Positions 16,938-24,354 of a stretch of 64,000 bases of DNA are shown piece after piece. The notes below the pieces were generated by a model. The model had not been told where the DNA came from. It saw nothing but the letters and a program-made list of their open reading frames with translations, and did not search any database. This DNA is from Chryseobacterium sp. BGARF1 (GTDB taxonomy: Bacteria > Bacteroidota > Bacteroidia > Flavobacteriales > Weeksellaceae). How positions within the stretch are numbered: the stretch's first letter is position 1; each line of letters opens with the position of its first letter. The stretch spans positions 1 through 64,000 of the forward strand of contig NZ_LELA01000031.1 of NCBI RefSeq assembly GCF_001677955.1, written 5' to 3'. Position numbers and translations under genes: made by a program.

Positions 16938-17450
16938 TTATTTTTCATCCAGATACACCAATTCTCCTTCAAAATTATCATCCAGGCTTTTCAAAATCTT
17001 GGCATTGGCGGTTTTCTTTTGTAATTCTTTAATAAAAAAGCTTTTCTCAAAAAACTGACGGTGAATTCCGGGAAGAAGTTCCATGAAATAATCCATTCCT
17101 ATTTTGTTATTGTGAAGATCCATTTTGGTTTCCAAAGGCTCGTTTGGAAATAATTCTTCGTGCAGATCTGTAATTTTTTTGCAGAAGTCTAATGCTTTTT
17201 CGGGAGAAGACACTTTGCTGCAATACATCATAATCAGGCAACACCAAAGTGAATGTCTGAAAGCGTTTCCTTCACCGTTTTTGGATGCCGTTTTAGGATA
17301 AAGTTTCTGTGCGATAGAAAAGGCTTTTATGGTGGCATAAAAACTTAAAATCGAAAAAAGAGGGTGTGGTAAAACAGCAGATAAGAGTTTAAATATTTTC
17401 TTTAAACTCATTGATGTAATGGTAGTTAAAACGACTTTAAATGTCCTCAT
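16938..17450 (-). CDS. DUF6973-type protein
   Basis: A 170-residue protein with a hydrophobic N-terminal half and a conserved core NAFRHSLW (about residue 63) with a downstream KMDLHNNKIG (about residue 115). These two motifs together match the DUF6973 domain, whose function is unknown; the two His could bind a metal. A membrane-associated location is suggested by residues 10-45. An alternative start lies at Met14 (17411-17409). It is transcribed alone. Confidence 0.7.
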   Translation of the reverse strand: MRTFKVVLTTITSMSLKKIFKLLSAVLPHPLFSILSFYATIKAFSIAQKLYPKTASKNGEGNAFRHSLWCCLIMMYCSKVSSPEKALDFCKKITDLHEELFPNEPLETKMDLHNNKIGMDYFMELLPGIHRQFFEKSFFIKELQKKTANAKILKSLDDNFEGELVYLDEK

Positions 17451-17543
17451 AATTTGGCTGTTGGCAGTTAGCTTATTGCTTTTGGCTTTGAGATCAAGCA
17501 GTATAGCTTTTAAAAATAAATTATTGCCATTATTTAAATAAAA

Positions 17544-17566
17544 ATCTCTCCCAAATTGAGAGAGAT
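17544..17566 (-). terminator. Intrinsic terminator after accD
   Basis: Seven-base stem (17544-17550 with 17560-17566), T-rich on the minus strand after the hairpin, 24 bases past the accD stop. Confidence 0.75.
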
Positions 17567-17590
17567 GATATGTTTTTTTTAGTTTAAATC

Positions 17591-18445
17591 TTAAGCTTTT
17601 ACGGCTAATAAGTTTACTGTTTTAGAAACCACTTCTTTAATTTCAGTTCTTTTTACAATGAAATCTACGAAACCTTTTTCCTGCAAAAATTCTGAAGTCT
17701 GAAAGCCTTCTGGTAAATCTCTACCGATGGTTTCACGGATAACTCTAGGTCCTGCAAATCCGATTAAAGCTCTTGGTTCAGCCATGATGATGTCTGCGGT
17801 CATTGCAAAAGATGCGGTAATTCCTCCGAAAGTAGGGTCACAAAGATAAGCGATGTATAAAAGTCCAGCTTCTGAAAGCTGAGCCAACTTAGATTGTACT
17901 TTAGCCAACTGCATCAAAGAATACGTTGCTTCCTGCATTCTCGCTCCACCAGACTGGCAAATAATCATGTAAGGAAGTCTTTTTTCAATACAGTAATCAA
18001 TTGCTCTTCTGATTTTTTCACCCATCACAGAACCCAAAGATCCTCCAATGAAAGCAAAATCCATACAAGAAACTACCATTTCAGTTCCGTTTACGGTTCC
18101 TACTGCGTTTCTTATGGAATCAGTCAGTTTTGTCTTTGCTTTTACTTCTTTCAGACGGTCGGTGTAAGACTTGGTATCTTTAAAGCTAAGCATGTCTATA
18201 CTTTCCACATTAGCATCTAGCTCAGTGAATTTTCCTTCGTCAAAAAGGATGTCAAAAAACTCTGCACTTCCTATTCTTACATGAAAATCGTCTTCAGGAG
18301 AAACATAATTGTTTTTCTTGAGTTCATCGTGTTCTACCACTTTTCCTGATGGAGTCTGATGCCAAAGACCTTTTGGTACATCTTTTTTATCATCTGTAGA
18401 AGTAGTAATATTTTGTGCTTTTCTTTTAAACCAGTCGAATGCCAT
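17591..18445 (-). CDS. accD: Acetyl-CoA carboxylase carboxyltransferase subunit beta, zinc ribbon lost
   Basis: Beta subunit of the carboxyltransferase that moves CO2 from biotin to acetyl-CoA in fatty-acid synthesis. The crotonase-like core is intact: [19 protein letters not shown] (about residues 125-143), [10 protein letters not shown], and [13 protein letters not shown]. At 284 residues it has the usual length. The N-terminal zinc ribbon is not: the two Cys pairs expected around residues 28-50 are replaced, with [10 protein letters not shown] and [11 protein letters not shown] at those places and no Cys in the first 100 residues. The fold around the lost site is retained in outline. It follows fbaA on the same strand. 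Confidence 0.93.
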   Translation of the reverse strand: MAFDWFKRKAQNITTSTDDKKDVPKGLWHQTPSGKVVEHDELKKNNYVSPEDDFHVRIGSAEFFDILFDEGKFTELDANVESIDMLSFKDTKSYTDRLKEVKAKTKLTDSIRNAVGTVNGTEMVVSCMDFAFIGGSLGSVMGEKIRRAIDYCIEKRLPYMIICQSGGARMQEATYSLMQLAKVQSKLAQLSEAGLLYIAYLCDPTFGGITASFAMTADIIMAEPRALIGFAGPRVIRETIGRDLPEGFQTSEFLQEKGFVDFIVKRTEIKEVVSKTVNLLAVKA

Positions 18446-18470
18446 AACTATATAATTGATGTATGATAAA

Positions 18471-18523
18471 TGATAAAAGAAGAGGAAAGCGTTTTAAAAT
18501 CACTTATCGCTCATCTTTTATCA
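18471..18523. repeat. Small intergenic inverted repeat (GATAAATGAT type)
   Basis: TGATAAAAGA (18471-18480) pairs perfectly with 18514-18523. The preceding GATAAATGAT word also occurs in the inverted repeat at 34680-34741. Confidence 0.55.
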
Positions 18524-18531
18524 ATTATAAT

Positions 18532-19602
18532 TTATTTAAGCGTATTTACGTTATTTAAATCTTCAAAAGCTCTAACCAATCTTTTAGAGAAAGTTTCTTC
18601 TCCTTTTCTGATCCACCCTCTTGGATCATAGTATTTTTTGTTAGGCTTTTCTTCTCCTTCAGGATTTCCGATTTGAGTTTTTAGATATTCTACATTTTCT
18701 ACCATATAATCTCTGATTCCTTCTGTGTAAGCAAACTGAAGATCGGTATCAATATTCATCTTAATTACCCCGTAATCAATAGCTTCTCTGATTTCTTCTA
18801 AAGAAGAACCTGAACCACCGTGGAATACAAAATTAATTGGCTTCTCTGCAGTTCCGAATTTTTCCTGAACAAATTTCTGAGAGTTATCTAAGATTTTTGG
18901 AGTAAGAACTACGTTTCCTGGCTTGTAAACTCCGTGTACATTTCCGAATGCTGCTGCAATGGTAAAGTTATCAGAAACTGCTTTCAATTTTTCGTAAGTG
19001 TAAGCGATGTCTTCAGGTTGTGTGTACAATAAAGAATTGTCTACACTAGAATTGTCTACACCGTCTTCTTCACCTCCTGTAACCCCGATCTCAACTTCTA
19101 AAGTCATCTTCATTTTTGCCATTCTTTCGAAATATTTAGCAGAGATTTCTAAGTTCTCTTCTAAAGATTCTTCAGAAAGATCAAGCATGTGAGAAGAGTA
19201 AAGAGACTTTCCTGTTTGCTTGAAGAATTCTTCGTTAGCATCCATCAAACCGTCAATCCAAGGCAACAATTTTTTTGCGGCGTGATCTGTATGTAAAATT
19301 ACTGTTGCTCCATAAGCTTCAGCAAGGGTATGAATATGTTTAGCTCCTGCGATACCACCTAAAATAGCTGATCTCTGAGCGTCATTGCTCAATCCTTTTC
19401 CAGCGTTGAAAGATGCCCCACCGTTAGAAAACTGAATGATTACAGGTGAGTTTAATTTTGCTGCAGTTTCCATTACTGCGTTTACGTTGCTAGATCCAAC
19501 CACGTTTACTGCAGGTAATGCAAATTTGTTTTCTTTAGCATATTGAAAAATATCTGTAACTAACTGACCTGTGGCAACTCCTGCCGGGAAAATTCTACTC
19601 AT
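18532..19602 (-). CDS. fbaA: Class II fructose-bisphosphate aldolase
   Basis: Zinc-dependent aldolase of glycolysis and gluconeogenesis, cleaving fructose-1,6-bisphosphate. HTDHA (His-Asp-His, zinc and catalytic region, at about residue 105) and the phosphate-binding FVFHGGSGSS (about residue 263) are both visible. At 356 residues it belongs to the long (class IIA, E. coli FbaA) group. It lies 86 bases upstream of accD, separated by a small inverted repeat. Confidence 0.96.
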   Translation of the reverse strand: MSRIFPAGVATGQLVTDIFQYAKENKFALPAVNVVGSSNVNAVMETAAKLNSPVIIQFSNGGASFNAGKGLSNDAQRSAILGGIAGAKHIHTLAEAYGATVILHTDHAAKKLLPWIDGLMDANEEFFKQTGKSLYSSHMLDLSEESLEENLEISAKYFERMAKMKMTLEVEIGVTGGEEDGVDNSSVDNSLLYTQPEDIAYTYEKLKAVSDNFTIAAAFGNVHGVYKPGNVVLTPKILDNSQKFVQEKFGTAEKPINFVFHGGSGSSLEEIREAIDYGVIKMNIDTDLQFAYTEGIRDYMVENVEYLKTQIGNPEGEEKPNKKYYDPRGWIRKGEETFSKRLVRAFEDLNNVNTLK

Positions 19603-19671
19603 GTTTACTTTATTATAATATTAGGATATTTTTTGAAAATTCTTGTAAAGGTAATCAATTTTAAGAAATTA

Positions 19672-20538
19672 CTAATTTCTTTTATCTCGTCCCCAAAGTA
19701 GCTTCTGACGGATGGTTTCGTAAAAGCTTAAATTGTTGGGCTGCACCAATAATAACTGGAAACTTGCCTTTTTAATTATGATTTCTTTATCGGTTTCGAT
19801 ATGAATTAATCTTGAATCTAATGAAAGAGAATATTGCGGAACTCTGCTTTCCACTTTAAATTTAATTTCTACTTTATCATTAACAACCAAAGGTCTTACA
19901 TTTAAATTGTGTGGAGCAATCGGTGTAATGACAAAATTTTCGTTGTTAGGTGAGATGATCGGCCCGCCACAACTTAATGAATAAGCTGTAGAACCTGTCG
20001 GTGTAGAAACAATTACGCCATCGCCCCAAAAAACATTCAGAAATTCATCATTAATATAAGAATCTACCGTTACCATTGATGTGGTCTCTTTTCTGGAAAC
20101 CGTTACATCATTTAAAGCATACGGAAAAAACTCGTCAGATCTGGGTGAAACAACTTCTATCACAGATCTTCGGCTGGTTTTTACATCACCTTTTAAAATA
20201 GAATCGAGTTCTTTGAAGGCTTCTTCTTTGGTGAAACTTGCCAAAAATCCGAGTCTTCCGGTGTTCACTCCTACAACAGGGATCTCTAGATCCTCAATAA
20301 AGGTTAAAGAGTTTACAATGGTTCCGTCGCCACCAAAAGTGAAAAAAAGATCAACTTGATGATCAATTAAATCCTGTTTGTTGCCAAAAGTTTCAAAAAT
20401 TTTAGAAAACTGAAGCGCTTCAGCCATTTCGTCAAACAAAACAGATCTTACACCTCTGCTTTCTAGTTCAGAAATAAATTTGCTTAAATATAAAAAAGTA
20501 TCAAGATCTTTTTTCTGAGAATATATGGCTGCCTTCAT
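19672..20538 (-). CDS. nadK: NAD kinase
   Basis: Phosphorylates NAD to NADP with ATP (or polyphosphate). The signature GGDGT is at about residue 70, followed by NTGRLGFLA, and the second NAD-binding segment is STPTGSTAYSLSCGGP. At 288 residues it is a normal length. The gene is one base downstream of the CBS-domain gene on the minus strand, an arrangement that I know from related genomes, so the two are co-transcribed. Confidence 0.95.
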   Translation of the reverse strand: MKAAIYSQKKDLDTFLYLSKFISELESRGVRSVLFDEMAEALQFSKIFETFGNKQDLIDHQVDLFFTFGGDGTIVNSLTFIEDLEIPVVGVNTGRLGFLASFTKEEAFKELDSILKGDVKTSRRSVIEVVSPRSDEFFPYALNDVTVSRKETTSMVTVDSYINDEFLNVFWGDGVIVSTPTGSTAYSLSCGGPIISPNNENFVITPIAPHNLNVRPLVVNDKVEIKFKVESRVPQYSLSLDSRLIHIETDKEIIIKKASFQLLLVQPNNLSFYETIRQKLLWGRDKRN

Positions 20539-20539
20539 A

Positions 20540-21190
20540 TTATATTTCGATAAATTTTTGTAAAAAACCTAAACGGTCTTTGAAAAGATCTGTTTTCTCA
20601 TCAGAATAATATTTTTCTACAATTCTGTAATCATAACGGTCAAATGTTGCATCAATTGAAGTTAAATTTTCGTTACTGATCTTGATCGTAATGTGAATTA
20701 CTTCATCCGACATGAAACTGATAAATCCGCCGTAAAATTTAGAGTTGTTGCTCTCGACGATATTTGCAATTTCTGTCATTGAATATTTTCTTGCCGGAGT
20801 TTCTATCGTAAGAATAGCACCGGTTTCCGAAAACAGAGGGTATTTTGAAAAGGTTTGAAAAACATCATCACAACAGATGTATCCCAAATATTTTTCGTTT
20901 TTGTTGATCACAGGAATCACATTGGCATTGAATGTATAAAACAATCGAATGCTGTCCATGATATTATTGTCTTCCAAAATCGCAAACCGCTCGATTTGAT
21001 GTTCCAGATTTTTCAAAGTGCCTTCTTCCTCATAAAGGAAGTCTTTGGCAATAGCTCCGAAAAAGTGGTGAGATTTTTTAATGAAAATATGCGAATATCC
21101 AAATGCTTCTAAGGTTTCTCTAGCTGATTCGATAGAGTCAGTCAGATGAAAACACGGAAAATCTTTTGAGATATAGTCCTTGATAAACAT
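20540..21190 (-). CDS. CBS-domain protein
   Basis: A 216-residue cytoplasmic protein. Residues about 1-125 read as a pair of CBS motifs (SIESARETLEAFGYSHIFI and the later NVIPVINKNEKYLGYI), which usually sense adenine nucleotides. The C-terminal third (about 140-216) looks like an ACT-type alpha/beta domain. It is directly coupled to nadK by a one-base gap, so a role in nucleotide-dependent control of NAD phosphorylation is possible but unproven. Confidence 0.82.
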   Translation of the reverse strand: MFIKDYISKDFPCFHLTDSIESARETLEAFGYSHIFIKKSHHFFGAIAKDFLYEEEGTLKNLEHQIERFAILEDNNIMDSIRLFYTFNANVIPVINKNEKYLGYICCDDVFQTFSKYPLFSETGAILTIETPARKYSMTEIANIVESNNSKFYGGFISFMSDEVIHITIKISNENLTSIDATFDRYDYRIVEKYYSDEKTDLFKDRLGFLQKFIEI

Positions 21191-21274
21191 GGTGCTAATT
21201 TATAAAATTTTAAACGAAACCTTTCTCTAAAAGTTAAGTTATTTTTCAAAAAAGTAAAAAAACGGATTCAAAAA

Positions 21275-21305
21275 TTTGTTCGTAAAGAAAAATAAAGTAT
21301 CTTTG
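21275..21305 (+). promoter_or_regulatory. Promoter of a candidate small RNA
   Basis: TTTG at 21275-21278 and TATCTTTG at 21298-21305 are 19 bases apart, an exact match to the flavobacterial consensus. It points right, into a 70-base stretch that contains no open reading frame and ends in a terminator. No plus-strand gene follows until 23230. Confidence 0.7.
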
Positions 21306-21310
21306 TCGCC

Positions 21311-21379
21311 TTTCATTTTTACTTTTTATTAGATTTATTTCAAACTGCACTGTCTTTTGACAGACGCAGTTTTTTTATT
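21311..21379 (+). ncRNA. Candidate small RNA of about 70 bases
   Basis: Predicted from a good promoter (21275-21305) and a plus-strand terminator: stem AAACTGC/GCAGTTT (21342-21348, 21366-21372) continued by CTGTC/GACAG (21350-21354, 21359-21363), then a T-run. The first 30 bases are unstructured and pyrimidine-rich. The 3' end overlaps the last bases of the convergent SpoU methyltransferase gene. There is no start codon with an open frame of any length. It matches no RNA family that I recognise. Confidence 0.5.
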
Positions 21380-21905
21380 TTAGGGCTTTTGCAAACTCCC
21401 ACATCACGATCCCACCACATACACTTACATTTAAAGAATGCTTTGTTCCGAGCTGCGGAATTTCAATAAAAGAATCAATATTCTGCAAAGCTTCATCGCT
21501 GATTCCTTCTACTTCATTACCTAAAATTACCGCATACTTTTTAGTATTGTCAATTTTAAAATCAGTAATCATTGTACTGTTTGTCGTTTGCTCGATACCT
21601 ACAACTTCAAAACCTTGGCTTTTTAAATCATTGATAGTTGCGTTAATGTCACTTTCATAACTCCAGTCTACACTTTCTGTTGCGCCTAAAGCTGCTTTGT
21701 GAATTTCACGATGTGGCGGTTGTGGAGTAATTCCACACAGAATAATTTTCTGAACTAAAAAAGCATCTGCCGTTCTAAAAGTTGCGCCCACATTGTGCAT
21801 GCTTCTTATATTATCTAAAACGACCACCAAAGGAATTTTCTCAACTTTTTTAAAAGTTTCTACATCAATTCTGTTGAGCTCTTCCAGTTTTAATTTATTT
21901 ACCAA
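21375..21905 (-). CDS. SpoU/TrmH-family RNA 2'-O-methyltransferase
   Basis: A 176-residue SPOUT-fold methyltransferase using S-adenosylmethionine. All three family motifs are present: NIRSMHNVGATFRTAD (motif 1), VILGNEVEGIS (motif 2) and IPQLGTKHSLNVSVCGG (motif 3), the last forming the trefoil knot. It is shorter than rRNA-specific RlmB because it lacks the N-terminal RNA-binding domain. The RNA target (tRNA or rRNA) cannot be read from sequence. Confidence 0.9.
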   Translation of the reverse strand: MVNKLKLEELNRIDVETFKKVEKIPLVVVLDNIRSMHNVGATFRTADAFLVQKIILCGITPQPPHREIHKAALGATESVDWSYESDINATINDLKSQGFEVVGIEQTTNSTMITDFKIDNTKKYAVILGNEVEGISDEALQNIDSFIEIPQLGTKHSLNVSVCGGIVMWEFAKALK

Positions 21906-21977
21906 AATAATTTTTATTTCTTATTACAATTTACGAATTCTTCTTAATGAACGGATTTAAAAACGATTCATTATTTT

Positions 21978-22859
21978 TTATTTTTTTGCACCCATGATTT
22001 GATGCACATTTCTCTCAATATTTTGAGCTATTGTTTCCATCGGAATATCATTTTCATCATTATTGAAAGGATCTTCAATTTCCTCAGCAATTAATTCCAG
22101 ACTCATCAATACATAATACACAAAAACCGTCAATGGAATCATGAAGTATCCAAGATTGATCACATAAGCAATCGGTAACGCCAAAACATATAAAATGATG
22201 AATTTTTTTATAAATGAAGAATATGAATAAGGGATCGGTGTGTTTTTAATTCTTTCACAACCTCCACAAACATCAAGAAAACCTGAAATTTGAGTGTCTA
22301 AATACAGCATTTCTACATCAGATATTTTTCCTTCTTTTTTTAATTGATGCAATTTGTGAGTCAAAAGAATCACCAAATCCGTAGGTCCGTGATTTCTTAA
22401 CGATTTTTCAATTTCAGAATAATCTTCATCTAAAGCCAATCTTGTAGATTCCTGAGAAAGATGTTTTGCTAAAAAATGCGGATAGTATTTTAAATATCTT
22501 GCAATCTGATTTGCAGAATCTCTGTCGTCTGAAAGAATCGTATTGATCTTTACGGCGAAATTTCTAGTGTCATTTACCAGTTTTCCCCACAGTTTTCTTC
22601 CTTCCCACCATCGGTCATAAGCTGTATTTGTTCTGAAAACCAATAATAAAGATAAAACAAATCCTAATAATGAATGAATCAATCCTACATTGCTCACTTT
22701 AGATTTTGCGGTTAAATGCAGATACTCAACTTCCAAATACTGGATTCCGTAAGAGTAAACAGCCATCAAAATCATTGTTGGGAAAAGGATTTTCATGGTG
22801 TCGCTTTTGTGTAAGCTGACCAATATTTTCAGGAAATGTTTAGTATTGTAAACTCTCAT
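21978..22859 (-). CDS. Bestrophin-family ion channel
   Basis: A 293-residue membrane protein of the bestrophin/RFP-TM family. The hallmark segment FRTNTAYDRWWEGRKLWG is at about residues 74-92. Hydrophobic helices lie at about 25-42, 55-75 and 205-245. Bacterial members conduct cations or anions as pentamers; the physiological role here is unknown. It is a single gene, 72 bases upstream of the methyltransferase gene. Confidence 0.9.
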   Translation of the reverse strand: MRVYNTKHFLKILVSLHKSDTMKILFPTMILMAVYSYGIQYLEVEYLHLTAKSKVSNVGLIHSLLGFVLSLLLVFRTNTAYDRWWEGRKLWGKLVNDTRNFAVKINTILSDDRDSANQIARYLKYYPHFLAKHLSQESTRLALDEDYSEIEKSLRNHGPTDLVILLTHKLHQLKKEGKISDVEMLYLDTQISGFLDVCGGCERIKNTPIPYSYSSFIKKFIILYVLALPIAYVINLGYFMIPLTVFVYYVLMSLELIAEEIEDPFNNDENDIPMETIAQNIERNVHQIMGAKK

Positions 22860-23229
22860 GGGTTGTATGTCTTCTACAAAGATAAAATATTCGGTTTATT
22901 CTTTTTTGCGAAAATTTTAATTTAAGTTCAATTAGATGAGCTTAAATGTTTCTCGCTGATCAAGCCGATGTCGCAGATTTTATTAATACGAAAAAAACTT
23001 AGTTGAAAGATTATACTTTTTGCTAAGTAGAACTCCTTTGATTATCTTATAAAAATTTTTTTTCAATAAAATCTTTGCCTTCATTGCGTTTTACAATAAT
23101 GAGCAACAGATTAAAAATAAGTTTATGCTTAAATCTGTGCAAATCTGAGTAATTTGTGGGAATTAAAATCAAAATTTTTATAAATTTCAAAAAAATACTA
23201 TTTTTATTTCGCATTAAATTCACAAACTC
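22860..23229. other. 370-base gap with a half repeat
   Basis: Divergent intergenic region between the bestrophin gene and the cupin-like gene. The only structure that I recognise is 23131-23164, a degenerate AATCTGTGCAAATCTG-type repeat with similarity to the right outer arm at 24249-24281. It also holds a minus-strand reading frame of 79 codons (23047-23286), which I judge to be chance. The rest is AT-rich without a clear promoter. Confidence 0.5.
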
Positions 23230-24111
23230 ATGATTCTCGAAAACGTAGATGTTGTAAACGATATAACGAAGGAAGATTTTCAGCAAAATTATTTCAAAAA
23301 ACAGAAACTGCTCCTCATAAAAAATTATGCGAGCCGTTGGGAAGCTTTCGATAAATGGAATTTTGATTTCATTAAAGAAAAAGCTGGTGAACAGGAAGTT
23401 CCGTTGTATAATAACAAACCAGCGGATTCTAAGAAAAGTTCTGATGCGCCTGTCACAAAGATGAAAATGAAAGATTATATTAATACAATAAAATCTAAAC
23501 CATCCGACCTTCGTATTTTCTTTTATATTATTACCGACCGTCTTCCCGAGCTTCTCAAAAACTTCACGTATCCAGATTTAGGAATTAAATTTTTCAAAAG
23601 GCTTCCTACGTTATTTTTTGGCGGAAGTGATGCGCATGTTTTAATGCATTATGACGTTGACTTGGGAGATTTTATGCACTTTCATTTTGAAGGAAAGAAG
23701 AGAATTCTTTTGTTTGACCAGAAACAGTCGAAGTTTTTATATAAAGTTCCGCTGTCGGTTCACACGGTTTACGATATTGATTATGAAAATCCGGATTATG
23801 AAAAATTTCCTGCTTTGAAATATGCAAAAGGCATTGAAATTTTTATGGAACATGGCGATGCACTTTTCATTCCCGGAGCTTTTTGGCATTTTAACAGGTA
23901 TTTGGAGCCTGGTTTTTCGATGTCGTTAAGAGCTTTACCTAATAAACCTAAAGTTTTTGCTAATATGATATACCATGTTTTTATCATGAGATATACTGAT
24001 AAACTAATGCGAAAACTTTTTAAAGCAAATTGGGTGAATTTCAAGCAAAAATGGGCGTATGAAAAAGCGACGGAAGCTTTGGAGAAACATTTGAAAAGTA
24101 TTAAAATTTGA
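23230..24111 (+). CDS. Cupin-like (JmjC-type) protein hydroxylase
   Basis: A 293-residue cytoplasmic protein of the Cupin_8/JmjC group, expected to be an Fe(II)- and 2-oxoglutarate-dependent hydroxylase. The metal ligands appear as HYD in VLMHYDVDLGDFMHF (about residues 137-151) and the distal His in IPGAFWHFNRY (about residue 220). A Lys in GKKRILLF may bind 2-oxoglutarate. The substrate is unknown; relatives hydroxylate proteins. The Met start is 10 bases before a second possible N-terminal segment, with no better choice. Confidence 0.85.
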   Translation: MILENVDVVNDITKEDFQQNYFKKQKLLLIKNYASRWEAFDKWNFDFIKEKAGEQEVPLYNNKPADSKKSSDAPVTKMKMKDYINTIKSKPSDLRIFFYIITDRLPELLKNFTYPDLGIKFFKRLPTLFFGGSDAHVLMHYDVDLGDFMHFHFEGKKRILLFDQKQSKFLYKVPLSVHTVYDIDYENPDYEKFPALKYAKGIEIFMEHGDALFIPGAFWHFNRYLEPGFSMSLRALPNKPKVFANMIYHVFIMRYTDKLMRKLFKANWVNFKQKWAYEKATEALEKHLKSIKI

Positions 24112-24114
24112 TTT

Positions 24115-24281
24115 TCCCGCGGATTTCACAAATTCGCACAGATTATTACGTCACAAATGCACGAATTTTTTACACATAAAATTGTTTTAAACATCATCTA
24201 AGAAAAATAATCATAAACTAATTCGTGCATTCGTGGCAATTTTTCCTCAATCATCCGTGAAAATCTGCGGAATCTGTGGGA
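24115..24281. repeat. Nested double palindrome
   Basis: Inner arms 24150-24167 and 24220-24237 match as reverse complements at 16 of 18 positions. Outer arms 24115-24147 and 24249-24281 are more divergent but alignable. The inner family recurs at 6123 and 12321, the outer one as a half copy at 23131. It lies between the cupin-like gene and mutS, both on the plus strand. Confidence 0.65.
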
Positions 24282-24354
24282 GATCTAAAATCAACATTTC
24301 CCTCCTTCTTTTTTATTTCATACTTTTACCAACCCAATTTTAAGAACGATCTCA

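Noticed and set aside
21342-21372. The hairpin as terminator of the minus-strand methyltransferase gene
   Set aside because: No T-run on the minus strand after it; orientation fits the plus strand, so it was assigned to the candidate small RNA.
23047-23286. A 79-codon minus-strand frame before the cupin-like gene
   Set aside because: Overlaps a repeat and the start of a clear gene on the other strand; composition looks random.
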